Part shown: piece after piece, positions 1 to 6,544 of the stretch
How positions within the stretch are numbered: position 1 is the stretch's first letter
How the letters are laid out: each line of letters starts with the position of its first letter
Assembly (NCBI GenBank): GCA_002293005.1
Contig: DBCJ01000115.1
Location: 1-8,352 of the forward strand
Source: Ignavibacteria bacterium UBA961
GTDB lineage: Bacteria > Bacteroidota > Ignavibacteria > Kapaibacteriales > UBA961
DNA: 8,352 bases
Direction of reading: 5' to 3'
Notes under the pieces: generated by a model
Told to the model about the DNA's origin: nothing
Database searches by the model: none
The model's input: the letters and a program-made list of their open reading frames with translations, nothing else
Program-made: the position numbers and the translations under genes

Positions 1-10
1 TGCCGGGTCA
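1..10 (+). rRNA. Possible 3' end of a 5S rRNA (partial)
   Basis: The window opens with TGCCGGGT, then a short AT-rich linker and a strong terminator hairpin. Bacterial 5S rRNAs commonly end in a GCC(G/A)GG(T/A)-like strand that closes helix I, and an rRNA operon usually ends with such a terminator soon after 5S. No reading frame entering from the left runs far: stops fall at about 38-40, 52-54 or 79-81. Only about eight bases are visible, so this is inference from position and resemblance. The bases could equally be untranslated tail of any upstream gene. Confidence 0.3.
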
Positions 11-25
11 TCTTCTTCACAAAAT

Positions 26-55
26 GCCTCAATCCCTTAAAGATTGAGGCTTTTT
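26..55 (+). terminator. Rho-independent terminator
   Basis: A perfect 9-bp inverted repeat, GCCTCAATC (26-34) and GATTGAGGC (42-50), encloses a 7-base loop and is followed directly by TTTTT (51-55). This is a textbook intrinsic terminator for a transcript entering from the left edge. The left arm is preceded by AAAAT, so the reverse strand has a shorter, imperfect T tract and some bidirectional activity is possible. It would insulate the plus-strand gene at 202 from whatever lies upstream. Confidence 0.85.
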
Positions 56-77
56 GCGTTTATTGCCAACCACTTGC

Positions 78-133
78 ATAACTTTTATTTAGTTATCACA
101 ACCTTTCTTTTTATTTTGCGCTAGTTATTTTTG
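78..133 (+). promoter_or_regulatory. Candidate promoter/operator region for the 202-879 gene
   Basis: The 146 bases between the terminator and the gene at 202 hold no convincing gene. TATTTTTG at 126-133 matches the Bacteroidota -7 element TAnnTTTG, but no TTTG -33 element lies at the right distance upstream, so the promoter call is weak. ATAACT (78-83) and AGTTAT (91-96) form a 6-bp dyad with a 7-base spacer. TAGTTAT occurs at 90-96 and again at 122-128, the second copy overlapping the putative -7 box. Such short words arise often by chance in AT-rich DNA. Confidence 0.2.
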
Positions 134-201
134 TCATGCTCACCACATGATACCCATATTGGATTCATTATGACTTCCACTAGTCTGGTATATGGTGAAT
201 T

Positions 202-879
202 ATGGCTTCAAAGAAGAATATTCAACCCTTCTACAAAAATTGGTTTTTCTGGATACTTGTTGCTGTCGCTTTAGGCTACTTCTCAACTAGAGATACCAAT
301 AAACCCGCCCCAGCTGTTGATTATATGACAGCACTCCGTGAAAAAGCCTTTGCAGACCTAGATAGTGGCATCGTCAGTGATAAATTACTGAATGCAAAAA
401 CATCAGAAGATGAAAGAGATGAATTATTTGTTCGTATCCCACTCGAACGACTAAAACCAGGTACAGTTTTGGATTTTGGAGTAAAAGAAGATTCCAACAA
501 GAGTATAACCGTAACAATTCTATCTGAAAAATCTGCGGAAGTTTCTGTAGTATCCTCAAATCCTACTCAGGACATCTCCGAAACAGGTACTTATGCAATT
601 CAAATATTTGAGGGTTCTCAAATACTTACTGATAATATTGATCATCCCCTCATTCAAAAACCCGCAATAATTCTTGAAAATCTTTCATATGGTGCGGACA
701 AAGGTCATCCAGCCTTGAGCAAGAAGTACTGTATAGCGAAATCAAAAAATATTAATGGAATGGAATCTGCAGTACTTAGAATCTTCCCATGGTTCGATCC
801 TACTAATTACCCGAGTAAGGCACAGGAATTTTCATTCGCAGATAATCAGATACTATTTGGTCTTAGTGTAAAAAGGTGA
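202..879 (+). CDS. Membrane-anchored protein of unknown function
   Basis: I do not recognise this 225-residue protein. The N-terminus is short and basic (lysines at 4, 5 and 12), followed by one hydrophobic segment at about residues 14-28 rich in W, F, V and L. This predicts a single-pass inner-membrane anchor or an uncleaved signal with the rest in the periplasm. A charged, probably helical stretch (about 40-78) precedes a region of alternating hydrophobic and polar residues (about 80-160) that looks beta-rich. There is one cysteine (C177), no lipobox and no catalytic motif I can name. The start is well fixed: ATG at 202 is the first in-frame start after an in-frame TGA at 196-198. GGTGA at 194-198 is too close to be a normal Shine-Dalgarno. 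It is the only plus-strand gene, isolated from upstream by the terminator, and ends 6 bases from the converging operon. The long clean frame supports a real gene; function is unknown. Confidence 0.8.
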   Translation: MASKKNIQPFYKNWFFWILVAVALGYFSTRDTNKPAPAVDYMTALREKAFADLDSGIVSDKLLNAKTSEDERDELFVRIPLERLKPGTVLDFGVKEDSNKSITVTILSEKSAEVSVVSSNPTQDISETGTYAIQIFEGSQILTDNIDHPLIQKPAIILENLSYGADKGHPALSKKYCIAKSKNINGMESAVLRIFPWFDPTNYPSKAQEFSFADNQILFGLSVKR

Positions 880-885
880 TTATAC

Positions 886-2046
886 TTAACGAAGTGCCGA
901 TAGAATTGACATTCTAGAAGCTTTTAGAGCCGGTAGAAATCCACCTACAAAACCCATGACGAGTGAAAATATCATTGACCCGGAGAATACAGAACTCGTC
1001 ATTGAAAAGCTGAATGACAATTCTGTGAATGAACCAAAATTCAATGTGGATATAGAAAAGAATTGAAGTATTGAAGCCATTCCAATTCCTATGATTCCTC
1101 CCAATAAAGCAGTAATAATTGATTCAATCAAAAATGCCGTCAAGATTGAACTTCTTCCAAATCCCAATGCTCTTAATGTGCCGATTTCTGTTGTACGGTT
1201 CGCAACTGCTGCATACATCGTAATCATGGCCCCAATCATTGCGCCTACGCTGAAAATCACGGTGATGGTGATACCCAAGATTTGAATGAACATTCTCATT
1301 GCTTCCGACTGCTTCTCGAAATATCTTCTCTCATTTTCAGGTTCATATTGATTCAATCGTTTGTCACCGGCAAACAATATCTTCATCATTTCAATATCAG
1401 CATCAGATGTTTTTCGAAAAGTCAATGTAGAAAATGCTTCTCTATTAAATGCCAATTGTAATTGTCTAACATCACACCATAACTCAGATTCAAATCCGGA
1501 TTTCTCTGCTTCCATTTCTCCAACAATAGTCCACTCATCTCCACCAAACTTAATCTTGTCCCCGATATCTATCTTATCGAATGTCTTTACAAGCGCCGTT
1601 CCTACTATCAACTCTCTAGAACCAAAGGTGAACATTCTACCTTTTACAATTGTGATTTTATTCCGAATGCTCATTGCTGTTTCTGAAACGCCACGCACTG
1701 CAAGATTACTTATTCCTCCATCTTTTTTTGGTGCATTGATGACAGTCACACCATCATATGTCATCAGTGCATTTCCCTTCTCATCTTTCTGCACAAATTG
1801 CAATGTCGAAATCAAATCTGCCGTTGGTCTATCTATGATACTCGTTATCTCACCGGTAGATGACTTCCTTGTTATGACCACATTGTCTTCCGAACCCGTT
1901 GTTGCCAATGTTTTTCGGATTCCATCAGCCATCATGAGAACTGCCGCAAAAACAAATACAACTAATGCAATACCACCAATGGTAATTCCTGCAGTGAGTT
2001 TTCTTGCAACAAAGTTCTTGAGAATATAATAGAATGGAATATTCAT
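886..2046 (-). CDS. ABC exporter permease, FtsX/MacB type (second permease)
   Basis: This is the transmembrane subunit of a type VII (mechanotransmission) ABC system. It has the expected plan in 386 residues: an amphipathic N-terminal helix, TM1 at about 18-40, a large periplasmic core domain at about 41-250, then TM2 (about 252-278), TM3 (about 301-325) and TM4 (about 351-373). The cytoplasmic loop after TM2, with TTEIGTLRALGF at 285-296, is the FtsX-family signature that contacts the ATPase, and the C-terminus PALKASRMSILSALR is typical of the family. I chose ATG at 2046, two bases after the first permease's stop, with a weak GGG six bases upstream. A TTG at 2052, which would overlap the preceding stop by two bases, is the alternative and adds two residues. 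It is the last gene of the operon and probably pairs with the other permease as a heterodimer. The substrate cannot be read from sequence. Confidence 0.93.
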   Translation of the reverse strand: MNIPFYYILKNFVARKLTAGITIGGIALVVFVFAAVLMMADGIRKTLATTGSEDNVVITRKSSTGEITSIIDRPTADLISTLQFVQKDEKGNALMTYDGVTVINAPKKDGGISNLAVRGVSETAMSIRNKITIVKGRMFTFGSRELIVGTALVKTFDKIDIGDKIKFGGDEWTIVGEMEAEKSGFESELWCDVRQLQLAFNREAFSTLTFRKTSDADIEMMKILFAGDKRLNQYEPENERRYFEKQSEAMRMFIQILGITITVIFSVGAMIGAMITMYAAVANRTTEIGTLRALGFGRSSILTAFLIESIITALLGGIIGIGMASILQFFSISTLNFGSFTELSFSFSMTSSVFSGSMIFSLVMGFVGGFLPALKASRMSILSALR

Positions 2047-2048
2047 GA

Positions 2049-3209
2049 TCAACCCGTAAATCGAAGTCCGTCAACAATTTTCATTGTGAGGGCGCGATAC
2101 AGTGGAATGATTGCGGCAATGACACCAACTATCAAAGCTGATGATCCTGCCAAAATATAGGTGGAAGTTTCTATGATGAATACAGGAAACCAACCCCGCG
2201 GAAGAAATGATTCAAAACCTTGAACAATTGGAATGAGTAATGCAATACCAATACCGGCACCAAGCATTGAAATAGTCAATGCCTCACCTGCAATGAATGC
2301 AAAGAGATGTCCCCCGGTAAAACCAAGAGATTTAAGCACTGCATATTCTCTCGTTCTTTCTCGGGATGTCATGATCATCGTATTGCACAATACAAGTAAA
2401 ATGATGCCAATGATGAGATAAGACATGATATTGATTGCACCGATGATTGCGCCCGATGATGACACAAATCCCTGCTGGAATTGTCCCTCGGTCTCAGTCT
2501 TCGTCTCAGCCGCAGAATTCTTGAATAATTGATCTATCTTCAGTGAGATTTCCGCTGAGCGCGATGGGTCATTGATTTTCACAACATAATATCCTACTTG
2601 ATCCGCACGCGTAGGATCATCCTGTTTCATACGCTCATTCAGATATTCCCAATGAAAAAACATTTGCGTTGCATCATCTGTCTTTGAACGAGGAGTATAA
2701 ATTCCTTTCACGGTGAATTGCCATGATCCCGGATAAATATCACCTTCCATATTCATGATATCACCAATCTTCAAACCATAGCGCTTCGCAGTTTCAATAC
2801 CGACAATACAAGCACTTCGATCAGTTTTGAATGCCGAGATTTCAGTGGATGTCAACTTATACTCGGGATATAAAGACAATAAGGTTTCAGGATCACAACC
2901 TTGTCTTGCAAAAAATTGATCTTTGTCAATATATGTTCCACCAAACCAATTCAGCCAAGAGACGGTACTGACACCGGGTATTCCGGCAATCTTTTCTTTA
3001 TATGCATAGGGAAGCGGAAAAATGAATGACACCGCTTGTCGTACAATCAAACGATTTGGTGAAGATGCCGCAACTCCGGAATTCCATGCAGTGACAACAG
3101 TGCGAAGCATACCGAATGCAACAACCGCAACAGATATCCCAACTATCGTCAAAAGCACACGCAATGTGTGACGAAATGCATTCTTCACGATGAGTTTGGT
3201 CATGCTCAT
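2049..3209 (-). CDS. ABC exporter permease, FtsX/MacB type (first permease)
   Basis: This is a 386-residue FtsX-family permease with TM1 at about 17-37, a periplasmic domain at about 40-250, and TM2-TM4 at about 254-277, 301-329 and 350-371. The loop TSRERTREYAVLKSLGF (281-297) is the family's conserved ATPase-coupling region. It shares architecture with the next permease, but the periplasmic domains look dissimilar, so the two are paralogues rather than a recent duplication. The periplasmic domain carries two cysteines (C105 and C134) that could form a disulfide. The ATG at 3209 overlaps the ATPase stop as ATGA, which suggests translational coupling; AGGG six bases upstream supports this start over the ATG at 3203. 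It is predicted to form the inner-membrane part of the exporter with the 886-2046 product. These systems usually couple ATP hydrolysis to extrusion of periplasmic substrates such as antibiotics, peptides or lipids, and which applies here is unknown. Confidence 0.94.
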   Translation of the reverse strand: MSMTKLIVKNAFRHTLRVLLTIVGISVAVVAFGMLRTVVTAWNSGVAASSPNRLIVRQAVSFIFPLPYAYKEKIAGIPGVSTVSWLNWFGGTYIDKDQFFARQGCDPETLLSLYPEYKLTSTEISAFKTDRSACIVGIETAKRYGLKIGDIMNMEGDIYPGSWQFTVKGIYTPRSKTDDATQMFFHWEYLNERMKQDDPTRADQVGYYVVKINDPSRSAEISLKIDQLFKNSAAETKTETEGQFQQGFVSSSGAIIGAINIMSYLIIGIILLVLCNTMIMTSRERTREYAVLKSLGFTGGHLFAFIAGEALTISMLGAGIGIALLIPIVQGFESFLPRGWFPVFIIETSTYILAGSSALIVGVIAAIIPLYRALTMKIVDGLRFTG

Positions 3210-3892
3210 GATTGACCCTGAGGAATGAGATCACCCTTCTCCAAATGATGAATGATACGCGCACGATTTGCGGCACTGGGATCATGTGTGACCATTACGA
3301 TTGTCTTTCCGAACTCTTTGTTTAATCGCTCAAGCAAAGTGAGAATTTCTTCAGCAGAAACACGATCCAAATCTCCAGTCGGTTCATCAGCTACGAAGAT
3401 ATCGGGATCTGAAGCAATCGCGCGAGCAATCGCAACTCTTTGTTCTTGTCCACCCGATAATTGTCGCGGATAATGATCCATGCGGTCGGCCAAACCAACC
3501 ACACTCAAAGCCAATTCTACTTGTCTTCTTCTTTCCGATTTGCTGAGTGGCGTTAGCATCAAAGGCAATTCTACATTTTCAAATGCAGTGAGAACAGGAA
3601 TCAAATTATAGAATTGAAAAATGAATCCGATATGTCTGGATCTCCATTTGGCAAGTTCGGTTTCTGTAAGTACTCCAATATTAGTTCCGGCAATCATCAC
3701 CTCGCCTTGCGTGGGACGATCGATTCCAGCAATGATATTCAGAAGTGTGGTTTTGCCTGAACCGGATGGACCCATCAATGCAACAAAGTCACCTTGTTCG
3801 ATATCAATGGATAAATCTTTCAAGACCGTGATTTCTTGTTTTTCACGCTTATATGTTTTTGTCAAATGTGAAATTGAGATGAGTGCGGACAT
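3206..3892 (-). CDS. ABC transporter ATP-binding protein, LolD/MacB family
   Basis: This is a 228-residue cytoplasmic ATPase, the usual length for stand-alone LolD/MacB-type subunits. All nucleotide-binding motifs are present: Walker A GPSGSGKTT (41-49), Q-loop Q93 in IFQFYNLIP, signature LSGGQ (145-149), Walker B IFVADE (165-170) with catalytic E170, D-loop GDLD (173-176) and switch H203. The FYNLIPVLTAFENVELPL region after the Q-loop is typical of the LolD/MacB/FtsE group. Position 150, after LSGGQ, is E rather than the common Q; the change is conservative and unlikely to inactivate. The start is well supported: AAGGA lies seven bases before the ATG, inside the end of the adaptor gene, and the two genes are only three bases apart. 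The stop overlaps the next permease start. It is predicted to power the two permeases downstream. LolD itself is less likely because a MacA-like adaptor sits beside it, but the exact substrate class is open. Confidence 0.95.
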   Translation of the reverse strand: MSALISISHLTKTYKREKQEITVLKDLSIDIEQGDFVALMGPSGSGKTTLLNIIAGIDRPTQGEVMIAGTNIGVLTETELAKWRSRHIGFIFQFYNLIPVLTAFENVELPLMLTPLSKSERRRQVELALSVVGLADRMDHYPRQLSGGQEQRVAIARAIASDPDIFVADEPTGDLDRVSAEEILTLLERLNKEFGKTIVMVTHDPSAANRARIIHHLEKGDLIPQGQS

Positions 3893-3895
3893 GAT

Positions 3896-5122
3896 TTATT
3901 CCTTCTCCATTGTTATGGATGTGCCGGTCGATAATTCTTCCATACCGGAAGTGATCAAAGTTGCACCGGGCGCAAGACCTGCAATTACTTCATAATAATC
4001 ACCAAATGTTTTTCCGGTTTTTATGACTTGCTCTTGGGCTTTGGAGCCGGGTCCTACGATGAAGACCAATATCTTGCCATTCACATTGATGACAGCACTT
4101 TTTGGAATGAGAATTTTCGGTGTTTCTTTCACGGTATTTCCTGCATCATTGCGCAAGAAATTTACTTTTGCGGCCATTTCGGGAAGTACTTTATCATCGA
4201 TTTCATTGAATCGGATTTTTACTTTCACTGTGCCTTTGCCTCTATCTGCAGTAGGAATGATTTTGCTGACAAAACCAGGATATCGTTTGTCTGCTATTGC
4301 ACTCACTGAAATTTCCACCGGTTGATTCTGAGAGATTTTGGAAAGCGAAGATTCGGATACATCCGCTTCTACTTCAAGTGATGACATATCAGCCAATGTC
4401 ACTACAGCGCCTCTGGCACCGGCCGCCGCACCGAGAGCGGTAATCACTTCCCCGACATTTGCATTTTTGGTTAATACGGTACCATCGAAAGGAGCTCGGA
4501 TAACGGTATTTTCAACTTGTACGCGAGCCGCTTTGATGGCTGACTCTTGTGCTTTCAATTGTGCTTGAGCAGATCTGATCTGAGCTTGAGCTCTCTTTAA
4601 TCGCCCTTGAGCAATGTCAAATTCTGCCTGTGTTCCCGCTCCACCGGAAAGCAATGATTGCTGTCTTACGAATGCGGTATTTGCTTCATCGTATTCCGCC
4701 TGAGCATTAATCAAAGAAGCATTGATCACATCCACTTGTGCTTGCTGTTGCGACAAAAATGCCTGGACATCATTGCTTTCAATTTTCCCAATGATATCAC
4801 CGGACTTTACTTTGTCGCCCTCAATCACATATAATGCTTCGAGTCTTCCGGTGGCTTTGGATGAAATGGCGGCTTTTACTTGCGCAACCACATATCCTTG
4901 TCCGGTCAAGATTGCATCCTGTCCTGAAAGTGAAGAAGAAGTGACGATCAATGTTTTGACTTTGACTGAGGAATCACTGAAGAAAAAATATCCCCCAATC
5001 AGAACAATCAGAATCACGATGATGAGATATGTTCTTTTCTTTGATGATGCTTTATTTCCATCTCTATCAATTTTGAGGGAGGACAAATCTGCAGTTGAGG
5101 CGCTTTGATTCATGATATGCAT
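3896..5122 (-). CDS. Periplasmic adaptor (membrane fusion protein) of an ABC exporter, HlyD/MacA-like
   Basis: This 408-residue protein has one N-terminal membrane segment (about 31-48) after a cytoplasmic tail rich in S, K and R. The first lipoyl half-motif (about 85-115, with ATGRLEALYVIEGDKVKSGD) is followed by a long alpha-hairpin rich in A, Q, E and S (about 118-200). Next come the second lipoyl half (about 203-226, PFDGTVLTKNANVGE), a beta-barrel domain (about 248-320) and a membrane-proximal domain to the end. This is the order of MacA/AcrA-type adaptors, which bridge an inner-membrane pump and an outer-membrane TolC-like channel. There is no lipobox cysteine; the anchor is a TM helix. 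The start at 5122 (MHIMNQ) has no Shine-Dalgarno, and ATG at 5113 is an equal alternative. It follows mreD by 18 bases and precedes its ATPase by three. The order adaptor-ATPase-permease-permease resembles DevBCA or YknXYZ modules. An RND-pump adaptor is unlikely given the ABC genes alongside. Confidence 0.94.
   Translation of the reverse strand: MHIMNQSASTADLSSLKIDRDGNKASSKKRTYLIIVILIVLIGGYFFFSDSSVKVKTLIVTSSSLSGQDAILTGQGYVVAQVKAAISSKATGRLEALYVIEGDKVKSGDIIGKIESNDVQAFLSQQQAQVDVINASLINAQAEYDEANTAFVRQQSLLSGGAGTQAEFDIAQGRLKRAQAQIRSAQAQLKAQESAIKAARVQVENTVIRAPFDGTVLTKNANVGEVITALGAAAGARGAVVTLADMSSLEVEADVSESSLSKISQNQPVEISVSAIADKRYPGFVSKIIPTADRGKGTVKVKIRFNEIDDKVLPEMAAKVNFLRNDAGNTVKETPKILIPKSAVINVNGKILVFIVGPGSKAQEQVIKTGKTFGDYYEVIAGLAPGATLITSGMEELSTGTSITMEKE
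3900..3905 (-). promoter_or_regulatory. Shine-Dalgarno site for the ABC ATPase
   Basis: On the minus strand GAAGGA is followed after seven bases (ATAAATC) by the ATPase ATG. It lies within the last codons of the adaptor gene. It is the clearest ribosome binding site in the window, fixes the ATPase start, and shows that this organism uses Shine-Dalgarno initiation for at least some genes. Confidence 0.6.
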
Positions 5123-5140
5123 TCAATATGTGAATATGCT

Positions 5141-5668
5141 CTAATTCTGAACATTCCGAGATTTCACCAACATCGGGAAAAGTGCTGCCACAGTTGTATA
5201 TAAAGTAGAAGCAATGCCATATCTGAAGAAAAAACTCCAGAATGTCATTTCCGTCGGTCGAATATAGAAGAAGAAATAAATCAGATTGTGAACAAATGAA
5301 GAAGCTAGAATTGCCAAGATGAAGTACAAGCTACCCAATGTCAATTCATTGTTCTTTTCTTTATAGAAGAAACCCGCGGTAAAACCGGCAAATGTTTTGG
5401 CAAGTGCATTTGTACCGATAACATCATATGAAACAATATCGAAAAGAAATCCGCACATGAATCCTGCAATGATGCCGGTGAATTGTCCTTCACGAAGTGC
5501 AATCCACACAACCAGAATTGTCAATAAATCAGGTGTGATTCCACTCACCGAAATCAGATTCAATGCAATGACATGTGCGAGAGCGAGCATCAATCCTGTT
5601 ATGGCATAAATAACATAACGCAGATTATACCAAGATTGGGCAATACTTCTTTCTTGAAATTCCGACAT
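5141..5668 (-). CDS. mreD: Rod-shape-determining protein MreD
   Basis: MreD is a small integral inner-membrane protein of the elongasome that links MreC and MreB to the enzymes of lateral-wall peptidoglycan synthesis. At 175 residues it is of usual length, with about five or six hydrophobic segments (roughly 18-40, 45-58, 62-78, 85-101, 110-133 and 146-166). The family signature is clear: PDLLTILVVWIALREG (46-61), then GFMCGFLFDIVSYDVIGTNAL (69-89), matching the conserved PD-hydrophobic and G(F/L)xxD regions. The start at 5668 is supported by AAAGGA eight bases upstream, inside the end of mreC; the mreC stop lies one base away, so the pair is probably translationally coupled. The next gene downstream is an exporter adaptor rather than the usual mrdA (PBP2) or rodA. 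Confidence 0.93.
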   Translation of the reverse strand: MSEFQERSIAQSWYNLRYVIYAITGLMLALAHVIALNLISVSGITPDLLTILVVWIALREGQFTGIIAGFMCGFLFDIVSYDVIGTNALAKTFAGFTAGFFYKEKNNELTLGSLYFILAILASSFVHNLIYFFFYIRPTEMTFWSFFFRYGIASTLYTTVAALFPMLVKSRNVQN

Positions 5669-5669
5669 T

Positions 5670-6533
5670 TCATCTATCCTTTACTTGGGGTATCATTGGT
5701 TTTCCAACTTTATTGTTCTCGCGCTCAAGTAAAACCCGCTCAGGATTTGGAAGTAGTTTCATTACGAATACCTGTTCCAATGTTATGAAATTCACTGCCG
5801 GTTTCACGAGAATTCTACGAAAGAGCGAGGTCCCATCATCACGAGTTTCCATCACGGTTCCAATTTTGATATTGGATGGATATCTATTGGAATAACTTGA
5901 GGTCAATACTTCGTCTCCAACCTGAACATCATAGGACTTGGGTATATTTTTCATAGTCAAAGCATCTTCTCCATCCCAAATCAAAATCCCATCTATCCGT
6001 GACCGCTGAATTTTTCCTGCGATTCTACTTTCTCGATTGATGAGCAATCGCACGACAGAATAATCATCGGATGTTCCAACCACCAATCCTACAAGACCGG
6101 CATCTGTAACAACCGGCATGCCGACTTCCACTCCATCATCTTCACCACGATTGATCGTGGCATAATTCCTTGCTTCAGTTGTTGTTTTCCCTACGATATC
6201 AGCTGTGATCAACGGAATTGTTGATGCCTTCTTGAATTCCAACATTTTCCGCAATTTGGCATTTTCGATGATGGATTGTCTGATCTTTGCTCGCTCATCG
6301 CTCAATTGCAAATTGAGTTCACGCAAAGCCGCATTCTCATTTTTCAATGCTATTGGATTTGGAATCCATGAAAATGCACTTTGCATCCAGCCGATGCCAC
6401 CAACGACGATGGAACGATAGCCACCCAATTCCGTGGTATTACCAAAATTCATTATGATTAATGAAATGAAGGTAAATCCACAGAGAGCTGCATATTCTTT
6501 GAATCTAAAGAGAAATTCAAGCAGTCTACGCAT
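5670..6533 (-). CDS. mreC: Rod-shape-determining protein MreC
   Basis: MreC is a bitopic inner-membrane protein whose periplasmic part organises and activates the PBP2-RodA wall-synthesis machinery. The 287-residue product shows a short basic N-terminus, a TM segment at about 13-30, a heptad-like coiled coil (about 62-100) and the two-part beta domain. Signature stretches are INRGEDDGVEVGMPVVTDAG (127-146), GDEVLTSSYSNRYPSNIKIGTV (206-227) and ILVKPAVNFITLEQVFVM (241-258). A basic, proline-containing tail follows (about 262-287). Length is normal. The ATG at 6533 lies 11 bases after the nuclease stop, without a visible Shine-Dalgarno, and places the basic residues just before the TM as expected. 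MreB normally precedes mreC; here a DNA-repair nuclease gene does. Confidence 0.95.
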   Translation of the reverse strand: MRRLLEFLFRFKEYAALCGFTFISLIIMNFGNTTELGGYRSIVVGGIGWMQSAFSWIPNPIALKNENAALRELNLQLSDERAKIRQSIIENAKLRKMLEFKKASTIPLITADIVGKTTTEARNYATINRGEDDGVEVGMPVVTDAGLVGLVVGTSDDYSVVRLLINRESRIAGKIQRSRIDGILIWDGEDALTMKNIPKSYDVQVGDEVLTSSYSNRYPSNIKIGTVMETRDDGTSLFRRILVKPAVNFITLEQVFVMKLLPNPERVLLERENNKVGKPMIPQVKDR

Positions 6534-6544
6534 GATTGAACAGT

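Noticed and set aside
170..265. Overlapping plus-strand short frame starting at ATG 170
   Set aside because: It overlaps the better-supported 225-codon gene in another frame, ends soon and has no recognisable content.
605..624. Perfect 8-bp inverted repeat TATTTGAG-GGTT-CTCAAATA
   Set aside because: It lies inside the coding sequence of the unknown protein, is AT-rich and has no T tract after it. A chance hairpin or a terminator unlikely to function is the simplest reading.
1361..2029. Long plus-strand open frame (222 codons) opposite the second permease
   Set aside because: It lies entirely antisense to a well-supported FtsX-family gene, and its translation is low-complexity (rich in S, T, N, P and I) with no domain. 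It is the mirror of the permease codons.
2049..3209. Possibility that the two permeases are a recent tandem duplication
   Set aside because: Their periplasmic domains and termini do not resemble each other beyond the family motifs, so they are old paralogues.
2998..3285. Minus-strand 95-codon frame overlapping the ATPase-permease junction
   Set aside because: It is in a different frame from two genes whose motifs continue unbroken across the junction, so it is neither a frameshift remnant nor a separate gene.
3621..3995. Plus-strand open frame of 124 codons opposite the ATPase and adaptor junction
   Set aside because: It crosses two solid minus-strand genes, including the Walker A region, and encodes nothing recognisable. 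Shadow frame.
4722..5108. Plus-strand open frame of 128 codons opposite the adaptor N-terminus
   Set aside because: Antisense to the adaptor's membrane segment, first lipoyl half and hairpin. No domain and no ribosome binding site.
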